Assembly (NCBI GenBank): GCA_004144185.1
Contig: SEFP01000001.1
Location: forward strand, 868,001-932,000
Direction: 5' to 3'
Length of the DNA stretch: 64,000 nucleotides
Source of the DNA: Sphingobacteriales bacterium
GTDB taxonomy: Bacteria > Bacteroidota > Bacteroidia > Chitinophagales > Chitinophagaceae
Shown here: one piece after another, positions 36,926 to 46,286 of the stretch
How positions within the stretch are numbered: the stretch's first letter is position 1
Layout of the letters: each line of letters starts with the position of its first letter
Notes under the pieces: model-generated
Told to the model about the DNA's origin: nothing
Database searches by the model: none
Seen by the model: only the letters and a program-made list of their open reading frames with translations
Position numbers and translations under genes: made by a program

Positions 36926-39328
36926 ATGCATACAAGAGAATTATTTGAGAAATTGTACAGAGCGAAGAATGAAACAGAAGTAGAAGAAATTGTACGTACG
37001 CTGATTGATAAAATGCCTTCAGCAGGTTGGAAGCCGATTGATGGTAACGAAAGCAACTACGGCATCATCGAAAATCAGCAGGCCAATCCAATTGCAGCGC
37101 TGGTTGAGAAAGTGACGAACTCGATGGATGCGATTCTGATGAAGAAGTGTTACGAGTTGGGTATCAATCCAAAAGGGAAAGATGCACCCAAGGGTATGAA
37201 CGAGGCCGTTGAGATGTTTTTCCCAAACCACAAAAATTGGGATCTGAACACGCAACGCCGAAAGCAGGCTGAGGACATTCAAGTGCTCGCAGATGGCACG
37301 CCACGAAACGTGTCGGTGATTATCTATGATAATGGTGAAGGTCAACATCCGGAAGATTTTGAACGGACATTCTTGTCACTCGTACGCGGAAACAAAAACG
37401 ACATTATGTTTGTACAAGGCAAGTACAACATGGGCGGAGCTGGTGCGATGGTATTTTGCGGAAAGCAGCGATATCAGCTTATTGCATCCAAGAAGCATGA
37501 CGGGACTGGAAATTTTGGGTTTACACTTACGCGCATGCATCCATTCACGGAGGAGGATGCGAAGCGATCGAAAAATACATGGTACGAATACCTAACCATT
37601 AATGATGATATTCCTGCTTTCGAGTTGGATGGTAAGATGGACTTGAAACTAAGTAACCGGCAGTTTGAAACGGGCAGTATTCTCAAGCTGTACTCCTATC
37701 AGTTTCCTTCGGGTTACTATGGCTTTTCGCAAGACCTCAACCAGAGCTTCAATGAATTTTTGTTTGAGTCAGTGCTTCCCCTGCTGACGGTTGAAAGCAA
37801 GGAGCGCTATCCAAAAAACAACGTGCTAGAGCTAGACTTATATGGCTTGAAGCGCAGGCTGGAATCTGAGAAGGGTGGTTACGTGGAAGAAACTTTTTTG
37901 GAGCGTTATACAGACGAGGTTATTGGAGAGGTAGCCGTAACCTGCTATGTATTTAAAGCAAGAGTAGAAGGTAAGGACGCCAAGAAGACGAAAGAAGCCA
38001 TTCAAGACCGCTTCTTTAAAAATGGCATGTCGGTCATGTTCTCCATCAATGGGCAGGTGCATGGTTCTTACACGTCGGAGTTTATTGCGCGTACGCTCAA
38101 GCTTGACTTATTGAGGTATTATCTGCTCATCCATGTCGATTGTACGCAAATGAAGTATGACTTCCGCAAAGAGCTGTTTATGGCATCGCGTGACCGACTG
38201 AAGCAAGGTGCAGAAGGCTCCCGACTACGGGAATTTTTAGGAAGCAAATTGCGTAAGAGCCGACTTGACGAAATCAATAAGCAGCGTAAAGAAAGCATCG
38301 GCCTAGAGGGCGAAGACACGACTGAGTTACTAAAGTCTTTTGCGAAGAACTTGCCGAAGGACAATGAGCTTTTTAAGCTGCTACAAAACACGCTGAAGCT
38401 GGAGGAGAAGCGCGACGACAAAAAGGACACCAAGCAGAAGCCACAGAAAGGAAAAGAAGCGAAAGCACCGTTTAACCCGAAACGCGTTCCTTCCATTTTC
38501 CGATTGCAGAACCGCAAAGACGATGAGATTCCGGTGGTATCCGTGCCTTTAGGAGGCGAGAAGACCTTGCGATTTGATACCGACGTTGAAGACAATTATT
38601 TCCATCGTACCGACGAGCCGGGCGATTTGCAGATTGGTTTGGTAGATGTAAAAAGCAACATGGCCAGCGGTGGCGACAAACCGGGGCAAGGTAGTGAAGT
38701 AAGCGCGTTGCTCAACGTGACCCGTAGCAGTCCACGAGAAGGGTCTATTAAAGTGACTCTGAACCCAACGCAGGATATGAAAGTGGGCGATGAGGTACAG
38801 ATCAAGATATCGCTTTCCACACCTACCGATCCGATTGAAGAAATCATTCGGATTAAGATTAAGGAACCGGATGCGCAAAAGCAGGAGATACCGAAGGAAG
38901 CCGAAAGCCTGGATCAGCTTGGCCTGCCAGAGTTGGTGCCTATTAAAGAAGCTGATTGGGATAAGCTAGAGAGCGGGGGCATTACCATGAACCACAAGAC
39001 GGTAGTACATCTTGAAGGGTCAGACGAAAAGCTGGAAAAGATTTATGTGAACTTAGACAGCAGTGTATTTCTAAATCACCGCTCGCGGCTCAAGCAAGAA
39101 ACACAGATTGTGGTAGCGGAGAAGAAGTACCTATCATCCGTGTATTTTCATGCGCTGTTTCTGTACATGATTACGAAGCGGCGAAAGTACCAGCTTTCAA
39201 TAGAAGAGAATGGGCATGAAGTGGAGAAGACAACAGCCGAATATGTACGGGATGTCTTTGATAGCTACTATTCAGACTTCTTGTTGAATTTTGGAATGGA
39301 GCAGCTGATTGACATACTTAATGACTGA
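36926..39328 (+). CDS. GHKL-type (Hsp90/MutL-like) ATPase of the defence island
   Basis: An 800-residue protein. The N-terminal ATPase domain has the GHKL motifs in order: N-box E61-N65-D68 (ALVEKVTNSMDA), DNGEG at 135-139, and the glycine lid GKYNMGGAGAM at 165-175. A second domain follows to about residue 470, then a charged Lys-rich linker (about 495-520), a beta-rich domain (530-660), and a C-terminal helical region. It lies next to, and convergent with, the SspBCD-like operon. GHKL ATPases paired with nucleases are common in anti-phage systems, so it may be a sensor or effector here; this is inference. It has no TTCCGGAA copy, unlike chromosomal neighbours of its length. Confidence 0.85.
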   Translation: MHTRELFEKLYRAKNETEVEEIVRTLIDKMPSAGWKPIDGNESNYGIIENQQANPIAALVEKVTNSMDAILMKKCYELGINPKGKDAPKGMNEAVEMFFPNHKNWDLNTQRRKQAEDIQVLADGTPRNVSVIIYDNGEGQHPEDFERTFLSLVRGNKNDIMFVQGKYNMGGAGAMVFCGKQRYQLIASKKHDGTGNFGFTLTRMHPFTEEDAKRSKNTWYEYLTINDDIPAFELDGKMDLKLSNRQFETGSILKLYSYQFPSGYYGFSQDLNQSFNEFLFESVLPLLTVESKERYPKNNVLELDLYGLKRRLESEKGGYVEETFLERYTDEVIGEVAVTCYVFKARVEGKDAKKTKEAIQDRFFKNGMSVMFSINGQVHGSYTSEFIARTLKLDLLRYYLLIHVDCTQMKYDFRKELFMASRDRLKQGAEGSRLREFLGSKLRKSRLDEINKQRKESIGLEGEDTTELLKSFAKNLPKDNELFKLLQNTLKLEEKRDDKKDTKQKPQKGKEAKAPFNPKRVPSIFRLQNRKDDEIPVVSVPLGGEKTLRFDTDVEDNYFHRTDEPGDLQIGLVDVKSNMASGGDKPGQGSEVSALLNVTRSSPREGSIKVTLNPTQDMKVGDEVQIKISLSTPTDPIEEIIRIKIKEPDAQKQEIPKEAESLDQLGLPELVPIKEADWDKLESGGITMNHKTVVHLEGSDEKLEKIYVNLDSSVFLNHRSRLKQETQIVVAEKKYLSSVYFHALFLYMITKRRKYQLSIEENGHEVEKTTAEYVRDVFDSYYSDFLLNFGMEQLIDILND

Positions 39329-39331
39329 TTC

Positions 39332-40570
39332 TCAAATCTTTTTGGGATCAAATCCGAAACTGTCAAAAACTTCCTTATCTTTTTTTGTCCTTTTGATAGG
39401 TATTTCTAGATGCTCCAAGATTAAAAGTGTAGCAAATTTTACCCTAGCCGTTTCCGTTCTGATATTATCAATATCATCATCCCAAAATACCTCTCGCCAA
39501 ATCTTGTTACTTATCTTAAAATTATCTTTTGAAAAATACTTCAGTGCTTCTTCACCTTTGCCATGATATTCAGCTACTTTAATAACGTCGAACAATATTG
39601 TTTGACCAATTGGTCTAAAAATTAAACTGGCTTTTGGGTCAAGCCTATCAACATAACCTGTTTTGACATAAGAATTGAAAGAGGGTATTGAAGTTAATAT
39701 ATTGGTTAGTTGAATTTTAATTTTGGAAGATATAGTTTTTAATACACTATCACTAAGTCTATTGTTCGTAAAATCATAATGCTCATATCCAAAAACTTCA
39801 AAATTATATACTTTCTGATCTGTCAGCAATCTTTCTACCAAATCATATAAAGACCTAATATTAGTAAAGTCCGTTTTATTCTCTGGACTTATGGAAGGTG
39901 ATTTGTTTATTAATACTTTTCCTCTCATCATATCGAATGTATCTATGATGTCTCGTGTAATTATTGCACAATTATCGTCTTCGCTTAGTGCAATGTTGTC
40001 AGACTTACTTACTGGCTTTGCATAACGATTCAAAGTAGAGAAGAGTCTACGTGTCCTGATATTTCCTTCAGTGGTTGTTCTGTGAGCTATTATTATAACT
40101 GGCACTTCGTCTCCGCCAAGAGAGGGTTTCTTCTTAAATGCCTCTCTTATTCCAACCGCTCTATGTTGACCATCAATAGCAAAAATATTTTCATCTCCAT
40201 TTAGTGTGAGTATACCGATGGATTCAGACAGATATATTTCTGTTTCCTCTTCATAATCGATACCTTCTCTTGAACCACTAACGTTAATTTCACTCCAAGC
40301 AGGCGAGCCCTCAAAGATGCCTAGAATTAAACTGTTAAAGAATCTTTGCTCATTTTTAGTTAAGTAATCTACAATTCGTGCTGTTCTACTTTTTTCTAAA
40401 TCTCTTTGGATCCACTCGCCAAGTTTTAATTTTGGATCACTGTATTTTTCATCTATCTCTCTTGGAAGTTTGACTCTATTAGCAACTTCCTTGTAAGTCA
40501 TTAATGCTGTGTAATAGAACCAATCACCAGCACGGCCTTTAAGACAAGGCAGAATTAGTTTATTATTCAT
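39332..40570 (-). CDS. DGQHR-domain protein (DndB-like)
   Basis: A 412-residue protein with the signature DGQHR at residues 133-137 (FAIDGQHRAVG). In Dnd phosphorothioation systems the DGQHR protein DndB is a repressor and modification modulator; other DGQHR proteins occur in varied defence loci. The ATG at 40570 overlaps the stop of the GIY-YIG gene by 8 bp, which indicates translational coupling. The coding region is clearly AT-rich (by eye far below the chromosome average). It ends 3 bp from the stop of the convergent GHKL-ATPase gene, with no room for a terminator. Confidence 0.85.
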   Translation of the reverse strand: MNNKLILPCLKGRAGDWFYYTALMTYKEVANRVKLPREIDEKYSDPKLKLGEWIQRDLEKSRTARIVDYLTKNEQRFFNSLILGIFEGSPAWSEINVSGSREGIDYEEETEIYLSESIGILTLNGDENIFAIDGQHRAVGIREAFKKKPSLGGDEVPVIIIAHRTTTEGNIRTRRLFSTLNRYAKPVSKSDNIALSEDDNCAIITRDIIDTFDMMRGKVLINKSPSISPENKTDFTNIRSLYDLVERLLTDQKVYNFEVFGYEHYDFTNNRLSDSVLKTISSKIKIQLTNILTSIPSFNSYVKTGYVDRLDPKASLIFRPIGQTILFDVIKVAEYHGKGEEALKYFSKDNFKISNKIWREVFWDDDIDNIRTETARVKFATLLILEHLEIPIKRTKKDKEVFDSFGFDPKKI

Positions 40571-41060
40571 AAATATATTGAAGTTCAGGACTGATTTTTG
40601 CTTCTGGAATTTGAGTGTTAATGTGCGGGACAAACATATTTATCAACTTGTCTTCTACTTCATTTATAACCGTATTATTTGGTATAGGCGTGAAGTAAAA
40701 GTAAATGTCGTGTTTGTAAAGATTCAACATAGAAAATACTTTTTTGCGAGGCTTACCTTTTCCTTGCTGATTATCTAAGTATTCCTGAAATCTCTTTCTT
40801 AAAGTTCTAGTTGTTTGTCCTACATAAAATAGATATTGGGTAGGAAAAAAGTTTGGAATAGCTGGTTTCACAACAAAACAATAAATACCAGCTTGTAGTG
40901 GAATTTTGGATACGTTCTTCTGTAAGAACTTGAGGTTGCGCCATTGGAGTAAATGCATATAATGCTTTGTTCCATCGTGCCAAAAAGAAGGGTATAGAAG
41001 AAATCTACGTATATGAAGTTTGATTTCAGCCTCCTTTTTAAAGTTAATATCGTAGGCCAT
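40563..41060 (-). CDS. GIY-YIG nuclease-domain protein
   Basis: A 165-residue protein. GIY is at residues 58-60, YVG at 79-81 (LFYVGQT), followed by RTLRKRFQEYL with the conserved Arg, and a metal-binding Glu in the NEVEDKLINMF helix (about residue 134). All the elements of a GIY-YIG nuclease core are present. The N-terminal 50 residues have no recognised domain and may bind DNA or a partner. It lies between the SspD-like and DGQHR genes in one operon and is the only nuclease-type domain I can see on the island, so it is a candidate DNA-cleaving effector. It is AT-rich. Confidence 0.85.
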   Translation of the reverse strand: MAYDINFKKEAEIKLHIRRFLLYPSFWHDGTKHYMHLLQWRNLKFLQKNVSKIPLQAGIYCFVVKPAIPNFFPTQYLFYVGQTTRTLRKRFQEYLDNQQGKGKPRKKVFSMLNLYKHDIYFYFTPIPNNTVINEVEDKLINMFVPHINTQIPEAKISPELQYIYE

Positions 41061-41072
41061 GTATCGAAGTAG

Positions 41073-42176
41073 CTAAATAAAGCAGGCCGCACATCCTTCA
41101 GATTCTTCATCGCCAAGGATGTCCAGTAAATAGGGTGATTGTTTGTTATCTGTTCGACGGCTAATATACTCTTCTTTAATTGCTTTTATACGTTCGGGTT
41201 GCATCAATTCGCGTAGACTTTCATTTTGATTCCAAGTAAAGCCTGCTTTTTCGTCTTCGTATTCCATCGCTTTTAGGAAACGCTGCGTATGCTGTTCTAA
41301 AAGCCAAACCCACTCTATTTTTTGCTGAAAAAAGCAGAAGAAGCATCCGGATCGGCTCCGTGCGTATTGGCCTTGTCCGATTTCGGTTTCAAAGGTCACC
41401 TTATTGTAGTAGGCTGGAATACCTACACCACTGCTGGTAAGCAGCCCATAGATATCTTTCAGGATAAGCTCTTCTTCGTTTTCCAGCAGTGGGAAATCTT
41501 CTTCCAATGAAAGTGGATAAGAAGTCGTCTTCAAAAATCGGAATACCAACTGATTGAAGTCTTTAACTCCAAGATTCAACAGCTGTTCCAATTTTGCTTT
41601 TTGATTGAAGCCGCTCTCCAACCGCTTTACAAGCAACCGTTCAAACGGAGCCCGTTTCCGTCCGATGCTCACCTCACTCAAAAGCGATTGCGCCAGATCC
41701 AAGTTCGCATTGGAAAGAAATTTGGTCATCAACTCCTCACTCCAAATGTTTTTCCGGAAAGGAAAGATGGACTGAACGGTTTGTTTGTGTGAAATGTACC
41801 CTTCCCGGTCTTCGTCAGCCCGAATGCCTACGTAAGAAATAACCGGATCATTACCAATGTATTTTTCAAAGGGTTCCAACTTCAACTTCTTAGTACACCA
41901 GCGTGCATTAGAAGAAGGTAGATAGCCACCGTACATTTTCAGGAAGTGGTCAAAAGAAGCTTCCGGACTGTTCTCGGCTGCTTTCAGAACTGTAAACTTT
42001 TTTCCGAGATAGCTCTCAAGCCGGTCCAGCAGTTCGTAGGTTTCATCCATCTCTTTCCCCGTATCACAGGTGTAGTAATCTACCTGTAGCTGCGGATACT
42101 TCTGAAATAGATAGATTGCTAAGGCAGCGCTGTCCTTACCTCCCGATATCCCAAGCACATGCCTTGCTTTGTTCAT
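41073..42176 (-). CDS. sspD: SspD/DndC-like ATP pyrophosphatase (PAPS-reductase family)
   Basis: A 367-residue protein with the PP-loop SGGKDS at residues 11-16 and the PAPS-reductase-like core (LQVDYYTCDTGKEMDETYELL, NARWCTKKLKLEPFE). Cysteines occur in WCTKK, SGCFFCFF and the C-terminal GCAACFI, as expected for sulfur transfer or an Fe-S cluster in DndC-type enzymes. In Dnd/Ssp systems this enzyme adenylates the DNA backbone and inserts sulfur in place of a non-bridging oxygen. It overlaps the upstream ATPase gene by 4 bp (ATGA). A TTCCGGAA copy is at 41752. Confidence 0.88.
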   Translation of the reverse strand: MNKARHVLGISGGKDSAALAIYLFQKYPQLQVDYYTCDTGKEMDETYELLDRLESYLGKKFTVLKAAENSPEASFDHFLKMYGGYLPSSNARWCTKKLKLEPFEKYIGNDPVISYVGIRADEDREGYISHKQTVQSIFPFRKNIWSEELMTKFLSNANLDLAQSLLSEVSIGRKRAPFERLLVKRLESGFNQKAKLEQLLNLGVKDFNQLVFRFLKTTSYPLSLEEDFPLLENEEELILKDIYGLLTSSGVGIPAYYNKVTFETEIGQGQYARSRSGCFFCFFQQKIEWVWLLEQHTQRFLKAMEYEDEKAGFTWNQNESLRELMQPERIKAIKEEYISRRTDNKQSPYLLDILGDEESEGCAACFI

Positions 42177-45100
42177 GATTCTAAAAGTTCGTTGAGCAGT
42201 TTTGCTAGCGCTGCAATGTTCAGGTTCGCCTGCTGTGAAAGCGAATTTCGCAATTCTTCTTTGATTCTGTTTACCTCTCTCATCTTGTCTTTTGATAGAC
42301 GGATGACACTTTGCTTTGCGCCCGCCCTGAAGTTGTCCAACCGGATTCCCATTACTTCTTCTGTGCTCTCATCAATATCTATCGTAGAAAGCTCTGCAAG
42401 ACTATCTAGTTCCAAGGTCATTGCCTTGAACTTGTCATACAAGATCGCTTCATCCTCATCACGGAAGCTGTCCATATTGCGCTTCGCAAGCGCTTGTGCT
42501 AACGAGGCGAGCCAAGCGGTACGGTCATCGAGCAAGCTGTCAATACGCTGGACAAACACCTTCTGGTCGGGCGTCAGCATATGACGCTTGAGCTTGCTAA
42601 AGCGTTCTTGTAGGCCTTCTTTGTATACCGAAAAGGGTTTGCCTAAAAAGCCATACTCAATCTGGATGAACTCTTCGAAGCGTGCAACTAGGTCATCGTA
42701 GCTGGTACGAAGTTCCCGAATGGCATCCTGTAGGCTTTTGGTGTAGTGCCGAAGCTCTTCCTCACTCTTACTCAGCTGATTAATCGAAGTACCTAATGCT
42801 TGCGGGAACGCTTCAAAGAAGGTGTGTTCCGGATCTTTTGAAGCAGTAATGGCTTCCCGAATCGCTAACGCTTTTGGGCTGATGCGACGCGTTTGTTTGG
42901 TGTAGTCTTTGAAGTCTCTGTAAAGCTTCAAGAAGGGACGGATCGTCTCTATGAAGGACCGCTTGGAAGGCTGTTCCTGACCTTGAAGATTGATCAGTTC
43001 TCGATAACTGTTGAATAGGTTTAGGCGTACTCCACCGAGGTCAAACGACTTTATGTAGAATGAACCTGGCGCTTTGGAGAGCAACTCTAAAGTTTCGTAG
43101 CTGAAATCGGCCACAAAATTTTGTCCATAGTACAGCGCAAAATCTGCACGGCGCAGGAACAAGAAGCTGGGAACCCAAAAATCGATAAAGCCCTGCTTAA
43201 GTCCGAATGGCTTCTGTTGAAGTTCTTTCACTAGGACGTCCACAGATAATCGCTCTTGCTCAGCCGACCGTAGAAAGTCATTACAGTGCTCCCAAAGAGG
43301 ACCAAAGCTGGAATGCTCCGCAATTCTTATGTCAGATTCCTGATGAGGCAACAACCCATTTTGGTGCAGCAAAGACAGATAAATAGTCTTTTCCGGTGGA
43401 AACTTAGTTTCTTCCAAACCGAGGTTCGGCTGGTTCCAGTTTCCAGTAAGTGCCCTGAAGTAGTTCCGCTTTGCAGTTCCGACTGAGGAGGAAATCTTGT
43501 GCTTATTGACCAGTTCGTTTTTGAATGTAGGCGCTCGATGGTAAACCGCTTCACAAACCTCTGAAAGCAGCTCATTCAACGCACGCCTGCTTCGTACTTC
43601 CTGACGCTTTCCTTTCCAATACCAAGCAACGGTTTCACTGTAAAGGCTGCCTAGGATATAGTGATTTAAAAGTGCTTTTTGATGGGTAAGAATGTTTTGA
43701 AATTCTTTTTTTGCGATCTCATCCTCGTGATGCTTTGCTAATGCTTTTTCAGCCTTTTCGACATCAAAAAGCAATGCGGAAATGTCAGTGGTATTCCGGT
43801 AATAGGCGTACAAAATCGCATTCTCTTGCTTGATAGAGGCTGCTTGTACCTGTGCTTCTGTAAGCTCCCTATTGAAAAGCAGATTGATGACTCCATCAAT
43901 CCCATTTCCAGGATTGAGCGCATTCGGCTCTTTAGAAATCTGGAAGTCAAAGAAGCGAAACGTACCCTTCTGAAAAGCATGTCTCTTCGCCATAACGGGC
44001 AAAAGGTGATAGTGCTTTTGAACGTATTGTGCAATATCAACGTTCCGATCTACGGCACCTTCAGCATCCGTCATGGCCTGCTGAAAGTCAACGTCCGTTC
44101 CGCTGAAGGGAACAAACCTACGCCTGTAGTTCACATAGCGTACAATGCGCTCCTTGACAAGGCTTTCTAAAAGCGCCTCTCCATAATTCAGGCCCAGGCA
44201 GCTCTTGCAATACGCGCCGATAAATTCACTATCCAAGAACGCACCGTCCGCAGCGAACAGATTGAGCAGACCGATTGTCTTTACAATTCGCTCATAAGCT
44301 TCAACGTCTCCAGGAAAGGTCCTCTCTACCCGTTCTAGAGCCTCGCGGATGCTTGCCCACTCCGCAAGGTTCGGGTTTGCTTTGCTACTTAAAAAGGAAT
44401 AGAGATTGAAGGCCAGGTAATCATACACATGAGCAAGATTGTAGAAAGGCGCATCTGATGTGCGGAACTTCTCTAAGCTCGTGTGGTCGGTACTTTCCAG
44501 AAAAGAAAACAACGACCGTTCGTTTTGCCCATAGCGCTGTAAAGCAAGCGTAAGTACCTGTGCAGCAAATAAGTCAAGCGGAGAGATGAGCGGCCCCATC
44601 TCCTCCACAAAAGAATCCGCAGTACTAAACGCTTTTGCGCCTTTGAAAAGGGCTACGGTATTATGAACCGCAGCTATAGGTACCTCTTCTTTCCGGAAAC
44701 CCTTAAAGTGTTCTGCGGCCAGGTAAAGTAGCTGTTCCACTGGCTCATTAAAGAGAATCTCGCGGAAACGTCCTTTTACTTTCGTCCATTCATTTCGCTG
44801 CTCTGGACGCAAGTCGTGTGCGTAACTCTCAAAGCTTTGGTGAACAGTTGTAATAAGGACAATGTTGCGGTCTGGCTTATTGACAAACTCCGCTAGCTGT
44901 TGTGCGAAGTACAGTTCACGCTCACCTCCGTTCTTAGCGGCATACTCCAAAAATTTACCAAACTCATCTACAAAGACAAATAGCAACCCATTTTTACCGA
45001 GCGATTGGGATTGGGAGAGTAGATCCGTAATAATATGGGCTTCTAAATCTGCACCTTCATGCAGATTCAGCGCAGAAGCAACTGCCTCGACAAAAGAGCT

Positions 45101-45379
45101 ATACGAGCCAACAATAGAAAGCGCCTTGAAATTGGGGGCTTTCAAAAAAGACGTTTGGTAAAGCGGTCTTTTACCACTTAAGCTTTGCTCCAGAGCAAGT
45201 AAGAACGAAGATTTCCCCGTTCCGTACGAACCGATAATATTGAACGCATGAATTCCTTTCTCAAAATCCTGCACCATTTGTGCAATGACTCGCTTCCCAT
45301 TCTGCGTAGGAATGTAGTTCACATCTGCATCCCGATCTCGTACGATGTGAACAGAAGGATTGTACTTAGCCTTTGCCAT
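42173..45379 (-). CDS. sspC: SspC-like P-loop ATPase
   Basis: A 1068-residue protein with one AAA/P-loop ATPase module at the N-terminus: Walker A GSYGTGKSS at residues 50-58 and Walker B LLFVFVDEF ending at 140. The remainder is largely helical with no recognised domain. Position and architecture match SspC, the ATPase that acts with SspB and SspD in single-strand phosphorothioation systems; this assignment relies on gene context as well as sequence. It overlaps the DUF4007 gene by 14 bp and sspD-like by 4 bp, so the three are tightly coupled. Confidence 0.8.
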   Translation of the reverse strand: MAKAKYNPSVHIVRDRDADVNYIPTQNGKRVIAQMVQDFEKGIHAFNIIGSYGTGKSSFLLALEQSLSGKRPLYQTSFLKAPNFKALSIVGSYSSFVEAVASALNLHEGADLEAHIITDLLSQSQSLGKNGLLFVFVDEFGKFLEYAAKNGGERELYFAQQLAEFVNKPDRNIVLITTVHQSFESYAHDLRPEQRNEWTKVKGRFREILFNEPVEQLLYLAAEHFKGFRKEEVPIAAVHNTVALFKGAKAFSTADSFVEEMGPLISPLDLFAAQVLTLALQRYGQNERSLFSFLESTDHTSLEKFRTSDAPFYNLAHVYDYLAFNLYSFLSSKANPNLAEWASIREALERVERTFPGDVEAYERIVKTIGLLNLFAADGAFLDSEFIGAYCKSCLGLNYGEALLESLVKERIVRYVNYRRRFVPFSGTDVDFQQAMTDAEGAVDRNVDIAQYVQKHYHLLPVMAKRHAFQKGTFRFFDFQISKEPNALNPGNGIDGVINLLFNRELTEAQVQAASIKQENAILYAYYRNTTDISALLFDVEKAEKALAKHHEDEIAKKEFQNILTHQKALLNHYILGSLYSETVAWYWKGKRQEVRSRRALNELLSEVCEAVYHRAPTFKNELVNKHKISSSVGTAKRNYFRALTGNWNQPNLGLEETKFPPEKTIYLSLLHQNGLLPHQESDIRIAEHSSFGPLWEHCNDFLRSAEQERLSVDVLVKELQQKPFGLKQGFIDFWVPSFLFLRRADFALYYGQNFVADFSYETLELLSKAPGSFYIKSFDLGGVRLNLFNSYRELINLQGQEQPSKRSFIETIRPFLKLYRDFKDYTKQTRRISPKALAIREAITASKDPEHTFFEAFPQALGTSINQLSKSEEELRHYTKSLQDAIRELRTSYDDLVARFEEFIQIEYGFLGKPFSVYKEGLQERFSKLKRHMLTPDQKVFVQRIDSLLDDRTAWLASLAQALAKRNMDSFRDEDEAILYDKFKAMTLELDSLAELSTIDIDESTEEVMGIRLDNFRAGAKQSVIRLSKDKMREVNRIKEELRNSLSQQANLNIAALAKLLNELLES

Positions 45380-46286
45380 AATAGTGGTCTAAAACGTTGA
45401 ATGGTTCTACTTTCTCTCTAAATTGTAACTCTTGAATGCCAGCATAATCCTGTAAAGCAACGAAATCGTACTTCTGGACCGCCTCTTGAGTCTTATCCCA
45501 AATTCCGCTTCGACTGAGGGCGAATAAAGATCCGGGACCTACGATATCACTACTCAGATTGTTTAAGCCTATGGAAGTACTTGAAGCATATTGCTCTAGA
45601 ATAGCAACTAAAAACACTACAACCGGCAGATTCGGACGGTCATTATTCTCAATGAAATACCCTTCTTCTACTTCTCTGCCTTTGTTACTGCCTACATTGG
45701 GCTCCCGTATGGCTCTGTAAAATCCAACAAGTCCCAGGTCAGAAAGGATTCCGGCAAAACTATCCTCATTACTGGCCGCTTTCTCATCAGCAAGGTACAT
45801 TTTCCGGAATACTTCAAAATCATCTCCAACGGTTCGCTCGTTGAAACTGATACCACGTTCAGCCTGGCTTTTCCGATTCACAAAGGCTAAGTAATCCTTC
45901 TTCTCAAACTCTATTTTCTCACGACGGAATTCATTAAATACTAAGTGATACGTTGATGCAAGACGCAACTTTAGAAGCTGATAATGCAATAACCACAGGC
46001 TTGCTTCATCCTCTAAATAGGGATCCCAACCCTCGTTATTCAAAAGCTTTCTACCAAAATCAGTAGGCACGTCATTCTCGGAGGTGATTCCGAATGCTTT
46101 TAACCAATACCGGATAGAAGACACCATATTCTTACCTACTCCCAGATCTACTACAGCAGACTCATCATTGAAAGACTTGCCAGCATTTACAAAATCATAT
46201 CCCTTCTTAAGCCAAAGTTGCCTGCATTGAAATGAATCGTGACCGGAAAAGGTGAACTTTATTGGCTTCTGAAATAATTGCTCCAT
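45366..46286 (-). CDS. sspB: DUF4007 protein (SspB-like), first gene of the phosphorothioation-like operon
   Basis: A 306-residue protein opening with PIKFTFSGHDSFQCRQLWL, which I recognise as the DUF4007 start. DUF4007 proteins occur beside DndC-like enzymes, and SspB of the SspABCD system is, to my knowledge, of this family and described as a DNA nickase. It heads the five-gene minus-strand operon DUF4007, ATPase, SspD-like, GIY-YIG, DGQHR. No cysteine desulfurase (SspA) gene is present, so sulfur would come from a housekeeping IscS-type enzyme. A TTCCGGAA copy is at 45802. Confidence 0.85.
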   Translation of the reverse strand: MEQLFQKPIKFTFSGHDSFQCRQLWLKKGYDFVNAGKSFNDESAVVDLGVGKNMVSSIRYWLKAFGITSENDVPTDFGRKLLNNEGWDPYLEDEASLWLLHYQLLKLRLASTYHLVFNEFRREKIEFEKKDYLAFVNRKSQAERGISFNERTVGDDFEVFRKMYLADEKAASNEDSFAGILSDLGLVGFYRAIREPNVGSNKGREVEEGYFIENNDRPNLPVVVFLVAILEQYASSTSIGLNNLSSDIVGPGSLFALSRSGIWDKTQEAVQKYDFVALQDYAGIQELQFREKVEPFNVLDHYYGKG

